Shown here: in pieces, positions 9,467 through 18,278 of the stretch
How the letters are laid out: the number at the start of each line of letters is the position of its first letter
Numbering within the stretch: position 1 is the first letter of the stretch
Assembly: GCA_902590295.1 (NCBI GenBank)
Contig: CACIWH010000010.1
Location: forward strand, 1-18,428
Direction of reading: 5' to 3'
Origin: an uncultured Pelagibacteraceae bacterium
Lineage (GTDB): Bacteria > Pseudomonadota > Alphaproteobacteria > Pelagibacterales > Pelagibacteraceae
Length of the DNA stretch: 18,428 nucleotides
The notes under the pieces: generated by a model
Seen by the model: only the letters and a program-made list of their open reading frames with translations
Database searches by the model: none
Told to the model about the DNA's origin: nothing
Position numbers and translations under genes: made by a program

Positions 9467-11425
9467 ATGAAGTTTCCAGTTCTTATCCCAAATATATTTG
9501 ATCATCCATTTACATACACTTCTGACATAAATCTGAAGGTAGGGGACTATGTTGAAGTCCCCTTTGGTAAAAAAAAAGTTAATGGCATTGTCTGGAACGA
9601 GTTTGAACAAGATCAATCAAAAAGATTTAAATTAAAAAAAATATTGAGAAAGTTAGATGTTAACCCATTAAAAAAAACAACAATAGACTTCTTAAATTGG
9701 TTTTCAAAATATAATATTGTTCCAAAAGGAATGGCTTTGAAACTTCATTTACTAAGCAATCAAGCTATTGAAAATAAAACGAGTGATAATTTTGCTGAGT
9801 ACAACTCAATAATCAAAAAATCTATTTATAAATTAAATGATGAACAACGTAAGTGTTTTACCAATCTATCTAATAAAAATAATAAATTCTGTGTTAATGT
9901 GCTTCAAGGCACAACAGGCTCAGGAAAAACATTAGTTTATTTCAATCTTATTAAAAATAAGATTAAACAAAATAAACAAGCACTTATACTACTACCTGAA
10001 ATAGGTTTAACAGGAGAATTTGAAAAAAAATTTTTAGATTTTTTTGGTTTTAAACCAGCTATATGGCACTCTAGTGTGACACCAAAAAATAAAAAAATCA
10101 TATGGAATGGTTTAAGCAATGGAAATATTAAAGCTATAATTGGCGCAAGATCATCCCTTTTTTTGCCTTTCAAGAATTTAGGGATAGTTATTGTTGATGA
10201 GGAACACGACCAATCTTTTAAACAAGATGAGGGAGTGGCTTATAATGCAAGAGACATGGCTATATCAAGAGCCTCCTATGAAAACATTCCAGTAAACTTA
10301 ATTTCTGCCGTTCCTTCAATCGAAACATACAACAACATAACAAAAGGAAAATATTTCTCTCATCGAATTCTAAAAAGATATAAAAATGCAAGGCTACCTG
10401 AATATGAGTTAATTGATTTAACGAAAGAAAAAAGAATTAAAAATAGTTTATTTTCTGAAAAAATTATTGGCAAAGTTAAAAATCATTTGAAACAAAATGA
10501 CCAAGTATTATTTTTTGTTAATCGAAGAGGATACTCTCCTTTTGTTATTTGTAAAAAATGTTTAAAAAATTTCACTTGTCCAAAGTGTTCTATTAATCTT
10601 GTTTATCATAAAAAAATAAACAAGATTTTATGTCACTATTGTGGGTATAAAAAAAACTTAGAAACGATTTGTAAATTTGACAATGAAAAATGTGAATTTA
10701 TTTATAGTGGTTTGGGTGTTGAAAAAATATTAGAGGAAGTAAAAAAAAATTTTCCTGGAAAAAAAACTGTAATTTTTTCAAGTGATACAATTAATAAAAA
10801 AAATTCACAAATTGAAATACAAAGAATTATTGATAATGAAACTAAAATTTTAATAGGAACCCAATTAATATCAAAAGGATTTCATTTTCCAAATTTAAAT
10901 TGCATAGTAATACTTGATTTAGATTTAGCCTCACGCGGTTTCGACATAAGAAGTGTGGAAAAAACTGTACAGCTATATCATCAATTGTCAGGGCGTGCCG
11001 GAAGAGAAGGTAAGCCATCAAAAGTGTATTTTCAAACAATTAATAAAAAAAACAATGTGATATCTCAAATTATTAATCCAGACCCATATATATTTTTAGA
11101 AAATGAACTTGAGTTGAGGAAAAAATTTAAATTACCACCCTTTGAGAGATTTGTTTCAATTATAATAAGTTGTAAAGATGCCTCTATGTCAGAAAAGATT
11201 GCATATGACCTTGTTATATCACTTAAAAAAAAAACAGATGGGAATATATTAGGTCCTGTAAATGCACCAATTTATAAAATTAGAGGCAAATATAGAAACA
11301 GAATACTTATTAGATCGAGTAAAAATATAAATATTCAAAGACAGATACTAAATACTATTAAAAATTTTAAACTACCGCCTCAAATAAAACTTTCAGTTGA
11401 TGTTGATCCAATAAACTTCAATTAA
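9467..11425 (+). CDS. priA: Primosomal protein N' (replication restart helicase PriA)
   Basis: The 652-residue superfamily 2 DNA helicase reloads replisomes at stalled forks. A 3'-DNA-binding domain lies at the N-terminus, with VGDYVEVPFGKKKVNGIVW at 25-43. Helicase motifs are Walker A GTTGSGKT (148-155), LLPEIGLT (175-182), DEEH (244-247), YNARDMAISRAS (259-270), GTQLISKGFHFPN (464-476) and QLSGRAGR (506-513). Eight cysteines form the zinc-binding insert: 362/365, 371/374, 389/392 and 402/409. The last pair is spaced C-x6-C rather than the usual CxxC, and motif III reads SAVPSIET where SATPSxES is usual. The protein is shorter than E. coli PriA (about 730). A ten-A run at 11225-11234 lies in frame. 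It starts 19 bases after lpdA without a Shine-Dalgarno sequence. Confidence 0.95.
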   Translation: MKFPVLIPNIFDHPFTYTSDINLKVGDYVEVPFGKKKVNGIVWNEFEQDQSKRFKLKKILRKLDVNPLKKTTIDFLNWFSKYNIVPKGMALKLHLLSNQAIENKTSDNFAEYNSIIKKSIYKLNDEQRKCFTNLSNKNNKFCVNVLQGTTGSGKTLVYFNLIKNKIKQNKQALILLPEIGLTGEFEKKFLDFFGFKPAIWHSSVTPKNKKIIWNGLSNGNIKAIIGARSSLFLPFKNLGIVIVDEEHDQSFKQDEGVAYNARDMAISRASYENIPVNLISAVPSIETYNNITKGKYFSHRILKRYKNARLPEYELIDLTKEKRIKNSLFSEKIIGKVKNHLKQNDQVLFFVNRRGYSPFVICKKCLKNFTCPKCSINLVYHKKINKILCHYCGYKKNLETICKFDNEKCEFIYSGLGVEKILEEVKKNFPGKKTVIFSSDTINKKNSQIEIQRIIDNETKILIGTQLISKGFHFPNLNCIVILDLDLASRGFDIRSVEKTVQLYHQLSGRAGREGKPSKVYFQTINKKNNVISQIINPDPYIFLENELELRKKFKLPPFERFVSIIISCKDASMSEKIAYDLVISLKKKTDGNILGPVNAPIYKIRGKYRNRILIRSSKNINIQRQILNTIKNFKLPPQIKLSVDVDPINFN

Positions 11426-11430
11426 CATAG

Positions 11431-11450
11431 AAAAAAAATGTATTTTTTTT
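11431..11450 (+). terminator. A/T-only palindrome after priA, possible weak terminator
   Basis: Five bases after the priA stop, AAAAAAAAT and ATTTTTTTT are separated by only GT. The RNA could form an A-U stem (a few base pairs at the top must open to make the loop) ending in a run of U. It has no G-C pairs, so it would be a weak or leaky intrinsic terminator. It could equally be a bent A-tract upstream of the atp promoter. Position between two functional groups of genes is the main support. Confidence 0.3.
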
Positions 11451-11456
11451 AACCTC

Positions 11457-11478
11457 TAGCTTGATCGTATCTAGGCTA
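11457..11478 (+). other. Short imperfect hairpin in the atpH leader region
   Basis: TAGCTTG (11457-11463) can pair with TAGGCTA (11472-11478) as seven pairs, two of them G-U, around an 8-base loop. It is the least AT-rich part of the priA-atpH gap. It is not followed by a T run, so it is not a terminator for the plus strand. It might be a leader structure or, as DNA, an operator-like inverted repeat (TAGC...GCTA). It is short enough to be chance. Confidence 0.2.
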
Positions 11479-11540
11479 TATGCTAATTAATTCAAAAATT
11501 TAACGATCTAATTATATTAACTTGAAAAAACTCATTCAAA

Positions 11541-12071
11541 ATGTCCTTTAACACTTACTCAAAAGCTTTGTATGAATTATCCATTGAGTCTAATGTTACA
11601 AATGAAATCGAACACCAATCAAAATCTATTTTAAAAGCCTTGGAAACAATAAAAGAATTTAATGCTTTTATCAAAAACCCTCTTTTTAAACAAAATGATC
11701 ATGTTGAAATGCTAAATGATCTTTCAAAGAAATTTAACTTTAACCCAATACTAAATAAATTTTTAAATTTTTTGGTGAGCAAGCGCAGACTCTTTTATTT
11801 AGATAAAATTTTAACGGATTTTGTTTCATATTGTTCATTTAAACGAGGTGAAGTGGATGCAAAATTAATAACTGCCAAAGAACTTAAAGATGATGAGGTA
11901 GAAAAAATCAAAAAAGATCTGTTCGCTAAGTTTGGATCAAAAATTAATTTAGATTATAAAGTAGACAAAGATCTTATTTCAGGTTTAATAATTCAAGTTG
12001 GAAGTATTATGATTGATAATTCTATGAAAAATAAACTTAAACAAATTAAGTCAAAGATGATTGAGGTATAA
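11541..12071 (+). CDS. atpH: ATP synthase F1 delta subunit
   Basis: The 176-residue delta subunit (OSCP in mitochondria) links the F1 head to the peripheral stalk. The N-terminal helical domain (about 1-105) has the usual pattern YSKALYELSIE at 6-16 and FLNFLVSKRRL at about 74-84. The C-terminal part has the family mark DLISGLIIQVGSIMIDNSM (about 144-162). Length is normal (about 175-185). It is the first gene of the F1 cluster, in the standard order. No Shine-Dalgarno sequence precedes ATG 11541. Its TAA stop directly abuts the atpA ATG, and its last codons contain the atpA ribosome-binding site. Confidence 0.95.
   Translation: MSFNTYSKALYELSIESNVTNEIEHQSKSILKALETIKEFNAFIKNPLFKQNDHVEMLNDLSKKFNFNPILNKFLNFLVSKRRLFYLDKILTDFVSYCSFKRGEVDAKLITAKELKDDEVEKIKKDLFAKFGSKINLDYKVDKDLISGLIIQVGSIMIDNSMKNKLKQIKSKMIEV
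12063..12067 (+). promoter_or_regulatory. Shine-Dalgarno site for atpA
   Basis: GAGGT lies four bases before the atpA ATG at 12072, inside the last codons of atpH. It is the clearest Shine-Dalgarno-like sequence at any start in the window; most other genes show only A/T-rich sequence there. It may raise initiation on atpA, whose product is needed in three copies per F1. Confidence 0.55.
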
Positions 12072-13602
12072 ATGGATATAAATCCTTCAGAAGTAACAAA
12101 AATATTAAAAGAACAAATCAAAAAATTTGGAGACAAGTCTGAGGTTACTGAAATTGGACAAGTTTTATCTGTTGGTGATGGCATAGCCAGAATATATGGT
12201 CTGGATAATGTTCAAGCAGGAGAAATGGTTGAATTCTCTGATGGTTCAAAGGGAATGGCTTTAAACCTTGAAAGTGATAACGTTGGCGTAGTTATTTTTG
12301 GTGATGACAGAGCTATTAAAGAAGGAGATACAGTAAAAAGAACTGGATCAATTGTTGATGTTCCAGTCGGCAAACAATTATTAGGAAGAGTAGTTGATGG
12401 GTTAGGAAACCCAATAGATGGTAAAGCTAATCTCGAAAAAAATCTAGAAAGAAGAAGAGTGGAAGTAAAAGCACCAGGTATTATACCGAGACAATCGGTA
12501 GGTGAACCAATGCAAACTGGTTTAAAATCGATAGATAGTTTAATTCCAATTGGTAGAGGCCAAAGAGAATTAATCATAGGAGATAGACAAACTGGAAAAA
12601 CTGCAGTCGCAATCGACACAATTATTAATCAAAAAAAAATTAATGAATCAGAAGATGAAAGCAAAAAACTTTATTGTATTTATGTTGCTATAGGCCAAAA
12701 AAGATCTACGGTTGCACAAATTGTAAAGACATTAGAGGATGCAGGAGCTATGGATTATACGACTATAGTTTCGGCAACAGCTTCAGATTCTGCTCCTTTA
12801 CAATTCTTAGCACCTTATACTGGTTGTGCTATGGGAGAATATTTTAGAGATAATGGAATGCATGCACTCATTATTTACGATGACTTATCAAAACAAGCAG
12901 TAGCCTACCGCCAGATGTCTCTATTACTTAGAAGACCTCCAGGTAGAGAAGCTTATCCAGGTGATGTCTTTTATTTACACAGCAGACTTCTAGAGAGAGC
13001 AGCAAAATTAAGTGATTCCAATGGTGGAGGCTCATTGACAGCATTGCCTGTTATAGAGACACAAGCGGGGGATGTTTCTGCATATATTCCAACTAATGTA
13101 ATTTCTATTACAGACGGGCAAATTTTTTTAGAAACAGAATTGTTTAATCAAGGTATTAGGCCAGCGGTTAATGTTGGGCTGTCTGTTTCGCGAGTTGGAT
13201 CAGCCGCTCAAACTAAAGCGATGAAAAAAGTTGCAGGTTCAATTAAATTAGAGTTGGCTCAATATAGAGAAATGGCAGCATTTGCTCAATTTGGTTCTGA
13301 TTTAGATGCCTCAACTCAAAAATTATTAAATAGAGGATCAAAATTAACAGAATTATTAAAGCAAAAACAATATTCACCAATGACTGTTGCAGAGCAAGTT
13401 TTAACTATATTTGCAGGTGTTAGAGGATACCTTGATGATATAGAATTAAAAAATATCGAAGATTTCGAAAACCAACTTTTGGAAAAATGCAAATCTGAAA
13501 AACCTGAGATTATTGAAAGTATTTCCAGCTCTGGAAAGCTTGATGAAGATATAGAAAAAAAGTTAGCATCTCTGATAAATGATTTAAAAGAAAAGTTTAA
13601 AA

Positions 13603-13610
<8 letters not shown>
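12072..13610 (+). CDS. atpA: ATP synthase F1 alpha subunit
   Basis: The 512-residue alpha subunit forms the non-catalytic nucleotide-binding sites of the F1 hexamer and contributes the arginine finger to the beta active site. The N-terminal beta-barrel contains [17 protein letters not shown] (35-51). Walker A is GDRQTGKT (170-177), Walker B is ALIIYDD (265-271), and [20 protein letters not shown] lies at 287-306. The arginine finger is Arg374 in [13 protein letters not shown]. The C-terminal helical domain has FAQFGSDLD. Length matches the family. It follows atpH with no gap and overlaps atpG by 8 bases. Confidence 0.98.
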
Positions 13611-15904
<2,294 letters not shown>

Positions 15905-16300
15905 ATGGACCAATTTAATTTGGAAATCATAAGTCCAGAAAAATCTTTTTTAACAAAAAGTGATACTGAGGAAGTAGTTATCCCGGCTATTGAAGGATAT
16001 ATAGGTATATTAAAAGATCATATTCCTTTAATTTCTTTCTTAAAACCAGGAATTATTGACGTAAGATCTAAAAATGAAACTTTAAATTATTATGTAGATG
16101 ATGGAATTGTCGAATTTAAAGATAATACTTTGTCGATACTAACAAGTAATATTTTTGACTTAAAAGAAATGGATAAAAATAAAGTGGATAAAATTGTAAA
16201 GGATGCGGAGGAAGGTTTAAAAAAAGAAAATATTAAAGATCATGAACGATATATATTAGATCAGAAAATTGAGGTTTTAAATTCTATAAAGTCTAATTAA
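15905..16300 (+). CDS. atpC: ATP synthase F1 epsilon subunit
   Basis: The 131-residue epsilon subunit joins gamma to the c-ring and can inhibit ATP hydrolysis. The N-terminal beta-sandwich (about 1-85) shows FNLEIISPEKSFL, then EVVIPAIEGYIGILKDHIPLI (about 23-43) and YYVDDGIVEFKDNTLSIL. The helical C-terminal part (about 88-131) is Lys/Glu-rich. Length is typical. It starts directly after the atpD stop; an AAGGAAG stretch at 15887-15893 is a possible but rather distant Shine-Dalgarno sequence. Its last 8 bases overlap, tail to tail, the end of rppH on the other strand. It is the last plus-strand gene of the window. Confidence 0.95.
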   Translation: MDQFNLEIISPEKSFLTKSDTEEVVIPAIEGYIGILKDHIPLISFLKPGIIDVRSKNETLNYYVDDGIVEFKDNTLSILTSNIFDLKEMDKNKVDKIVKDAEEGLKKENIKDHERYILDQKIEVLNSIKSN

Positions 16301-16772
16301 AAATAATTTTTTTAACTTCGCTTTTTAAATTTTTGTATACATCAGTTTTAAAGTCAACAACCCATTTAGTAATTTCATCTAAGTCAATCCATCTCCACTC
16401 CGAAAACTCTGGTTTTTTCGTTTTAATATTGATCTCTGTATCTTCACCTTTAAATCTCATACAAAACCATTTTTGCTTTTGTCCTTTGTATTTACCTCTC
16501 CATATTATCCCAAGAAGATTTTCAGGTAAAAAATACGTTTGATAACCTTCAATCTCTTTTATTAAATCTACATTTTTTACACCTGTCTCTTCCTCAAGTT
16601 CTCTAAGTGCTGCATCTAAAAATTTTTCATTTCCATCTACACCACCTTGAGGCATTTGCCAATAATTGTGGGGGTTATCTAATCTTTTAGCTACAAAAAC
16701 TTTATTATCTTTGTTTAAAAGAATAATACCTACACCTACTCTTAAAGGTAAATTTTTAAACTTTTCCTGCAT
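16293..16772 (-). CDS. rppH: RNA pyrophosphohydrolase (Nudix), start placed at 16772
   Basis: With the start at 16772 the protein has 159 residues, the usual RppH size. RppH removes pyrophosphate from the 5' end of mRNA, or cleaves dinucleoside polyphosphates in alphaproteobacterial relatives such as IalA/NudH. It opens with NLPLRVGVGIILLN. The RppH hallmark WQMPQGGVD (38-46) leads into a complete Nudix box (43-65: Gly43, Glu49, Arg57-Glu58-Leu59, Glu61-Glu62, Gly64-Val65). Then come EGYQTYFLPENLLGI and GQKQKWFCMRF (97-107). An in-frame ATG at 16844 would add 24 residues and overlap ctpA by 68 bases. ATG 16772, four bases after the ctpA stop, gives the conserved N-terminus. The last 8 bases overlap the end of atpC. 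Confidence 0.93.
   Translation of the reverse strand: MQEKFKNLPLRVGVGIILLNKDNKVFVAKRLDNPHNYWQMPQGGVDGNEKFLDAALRELEEETGVKNVDLIKEIEGYQTYFLPENLLGIIWRGKYKGQKQKWFCMRFKGEDTEINIKTKKPEFSEWRWIDLDEITKWVVDFKTDVYKNLKSEVKKIIFN
16297..16315 (+). terminator. A/T-only stem-loop at the end of atpC
   Basis: TTAAAAA (16297-16303) and TTTTTAA (16309-16315) form a perfect inverted repeat with a 5-base loop, spanning the atpC stop codon. The RNA stem is A-U only and contains a U run, so it could end the atp transcript weakly. On the minus strand the same sequence lies inside the last codons of rppH, so it is poorly placed as that gene's terminator. No G-C-rich terminator was seen near this convergent junction. 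Confidence 0.3.
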
Positions 16773-16776
16773 AAAA

Positions 16777-17913
16777 TTATCCAGTGAATAATTTTCTAGC
16801 AAATTTAAGTTGATTATCGTTTTCAGAAAGAATTCTAAAATCATCAGATTCTTCTTCTACAGTTATATCTGGTGTTACACCAACTTCTGAAATTGATTTA
16901 CCTGATGGTAAATAATATTTTGAAATAGTTAATCTAATCGCACCTCGATTTTTTAAAGGTATAATTGATTGTACTGACCCTTTTCCATAGCTTTTCTCAC
17001 CAACTAAGACTGCTCTTTTGTGATCTTTTAAAGCTCCTGCAACTATCTCAGAAGCTGAAGCAGAACCCTTATTAATTAAAACTATAAGAGCTTTACCATT
17101 AATTATATCACCTTCTCTTGCAAACCATTTTTGATTTTCATTTTTTTTTCTTCCTTTGGTTGATACTATTTCCCCATCATCTAAAAAAAAGTCAGATATC
17201 TTAATTGCTTGTCCTAATAATCCACCTGGATTATTTCTCAAATCTAAAATATAGCCTTCTATTTTTTTATTTTTTTTAAATTCTCTAATCTTTTTTTTAA
17301 TTTGATCATCACTATTTTCATTAAATGATGTGAGACGAATGTAGCCAATTTTTTCATCAAGCACCTCAGATTTAACAGATGCAACCTGAATAATCTCTCT
17401 AGTTATATTAAATACTAATGATTTTCTTAAACCAATTCTTCTTACAGTAATTTCTAAAGTTGATCCGACAGGACCTCTCATTAATTCGACTGCTTCATTT
17501 AACGTTTTTCCTTGAACTTGTATATCATTTATTTTGACAATGTAGTCCCCAGCTTTAACACCTTCTCTTTCAGCAGGTGAATTATCGAGAGGTGATATAA
17601 CTTTCACAACTCCTGCTTCCATACCAACTTCTATGCCTAAACCACCAAACTCACCTCTAGTTTCTGTTTGCATTTCCTCCAAATTTTTTGGAGACATATA
17701 TGATGAATACGGATCTAATGACTGCAAAACACCATTAATTGCTGCATCCATAGTGTCTGATTGATCAACCTCTTCTACATATTCCTTACTTATTTTGTCT
17801 AAAACTTCTCCAAAAAGATCTATTTTGTCATAAACAGTTTCTTCTTGAGCACTAACTTTCCCAAAATATAAAATAAAAAAAATAATAAGAGTAAATATTT
17901 TTTTATTTTTCAT
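16777..17913 (-). CDS. ctpA: Carboxy-terminal processing serine protease (S41 family, CtpA)
   Basis: This 378-residue periplasmic protease trims or degrades proteins from their C-termini. A signal peptide is clear: basic MKNKK, a hydrophobic stretch (7-18), and a V-S-A cleavage site before Gln23. A PDZ domain follows (about 85-160, opening with GEFGGLGIEV). The S41 core has YILDLRNNPGGLL (221-233), the catalytic Ser286 in GSASASEI, Lys311 in GKGSVQ, and Gln315, with the 25-residue Ser-Lys spacing of the family. IRLTISKYYLPSGKSI (326-341) closes the core. The C-terminal tail is short; many alphaproteobacterial homologues run to about 440 residues. Its ATG overlaps the rsfS stop by one base (TAATG). 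The upstream AAAGGG is a weak, distant ribosome-binding candidate. Confidence 0.95.
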   Translation of the reverse strand: MKNKKIFTLIIFFILYFGKVSAQEETVYDKIDLFGEVLDKISKEYVEEVDQSDTMDAAINGVLQSLDPYSSYMSPKNLEEMQTETRGEFGGLGIEVGMEAGVVKVISPLDNSPAEREGVKAGDYIVKINDIQVQGKTLNEAVELMRGPVGSTLEITVRRIGLRKSLVFNITREIIQVASVKSEVLDEKIGYIRLTSFNENSDDQIKKKIREFKKNKKIEGYILDLRNNPGGLLGQAIKISDFFLDDGEIVSTKGRKKNENQKWFAREGDIINGKALIVLINKGSASASEIVAGALKDHKRAVLVGEKSYGKGSVQSIIPLKNRGAIRLTISKYYLPSGKSISEVGVTPDITVEEESDDFRILSENDNQLKFARKLFTG

Positions 17914-18263
17914 TAAACAATTACCCTTTCTTTAGGAATTAATTCAGACCATATTTTCTCAAGCTCATAGAATTTTCTTTTTTCTGGGTTAAAAATGTGA
18001 ACAACAATATCGATACCATCAACAAGCTTCCACTCTGTGCTGTCTCTCCCTTCAATTTTACATTGACTAAAACCATTCTCTTTAAATTTGTCTAATACCT
18101 GTTCTGATAATGACTGGATATGTCTTGAAGAGGTTCCACTCGCTATGATCATATGATCCGCAATTGAAGACTTATCTTTTAAGTCAATTGAAACTATGTC
18201 CATCGCCTTGTTGTTATCTAATGTTTCAATTATTAATTTTTTTAGATTGGTTTTTTTGACCAT
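17913..18263 (-). CDS. rsfS: Ribosomal silencing factor RsfS (Iojap family)
   Basis: The 116-residue protein belongs to the RsfS/Iojap/DUF143 family, which binds uL14 on the 50S subunit and blocks subunit joining in starvation. Family marks are DHMIIASGTSSRHIQSLSEQ (36-55), the KIEGRDSTEWKLVDG segment (69-83), and IVVHIFNPEKRKFYELEKIW (86-105). Length is normal. It lies 15 bases downstream of nadD, the usual partner, and overlaps ctpA by one base. No Shine-Dalgarno sequence is seen before ATG 18263. Such a factor fits an oligotroph that spends long periods nutrient-limited, but that is inference. Confidence 0.95.
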   Translation of the reverse strand: MVKKTNLKKLIIETLDNNKAMDIVSIDLKDKSSIADHMIIASGTSSRHIQSLSEQVLDKFKENGFSQCKIEGRDSTEWKLVDGIDIVVHIFNPEKRKFYELEKIWSELIPKERVIV

Positions 18264-18278
18264 TAATTATTAATCATA

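Larger units (their letters stand above)
11426..11540 (+). promoter_or_regulatory. priA-atpH intergenic region, candidate atp operon promoter/leader
   Basis: This 115-base stretch is the longest non-coding gap in the window and the natural place for the atp operon promoter. It contains an A/T-only palindrome (11431-11450), a slightly GC-richer hairpin (11457-11478), then AT-rich DNA up to the atpH ATG. Promoter-like hexamers are present: TTGATC at 11461, and TATATT at 11513-11518, one mismatch from TATAAT and about 20 bases before the ATG. I could not find a -35/-10 pair with both good matches and 16-18 base spacing. In DNA this AT-rich such hexamers occur by chance. That a promoter is here is inference from position. 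Confidence 0.3.

Noticed and set aside
12212..12619. 135-codon open frame on the minus strand inside atpA
   Set aside because: It lies entirely antisense to a strongly conserved gene, has no recognisable motif, and the composition is that of an antisense shadow. The same holds for the minus-strand frames at 1001-1309, 7112-7471, 7622-7867, 14506-14769 and 15432-15686.
16333..16542. 69-codon plus-strand open frame downstream of atpC
   Set aside because: It is antisense to the Nudix gene rppH, whose full motif set is on the other strand, and its translation shows no family features.
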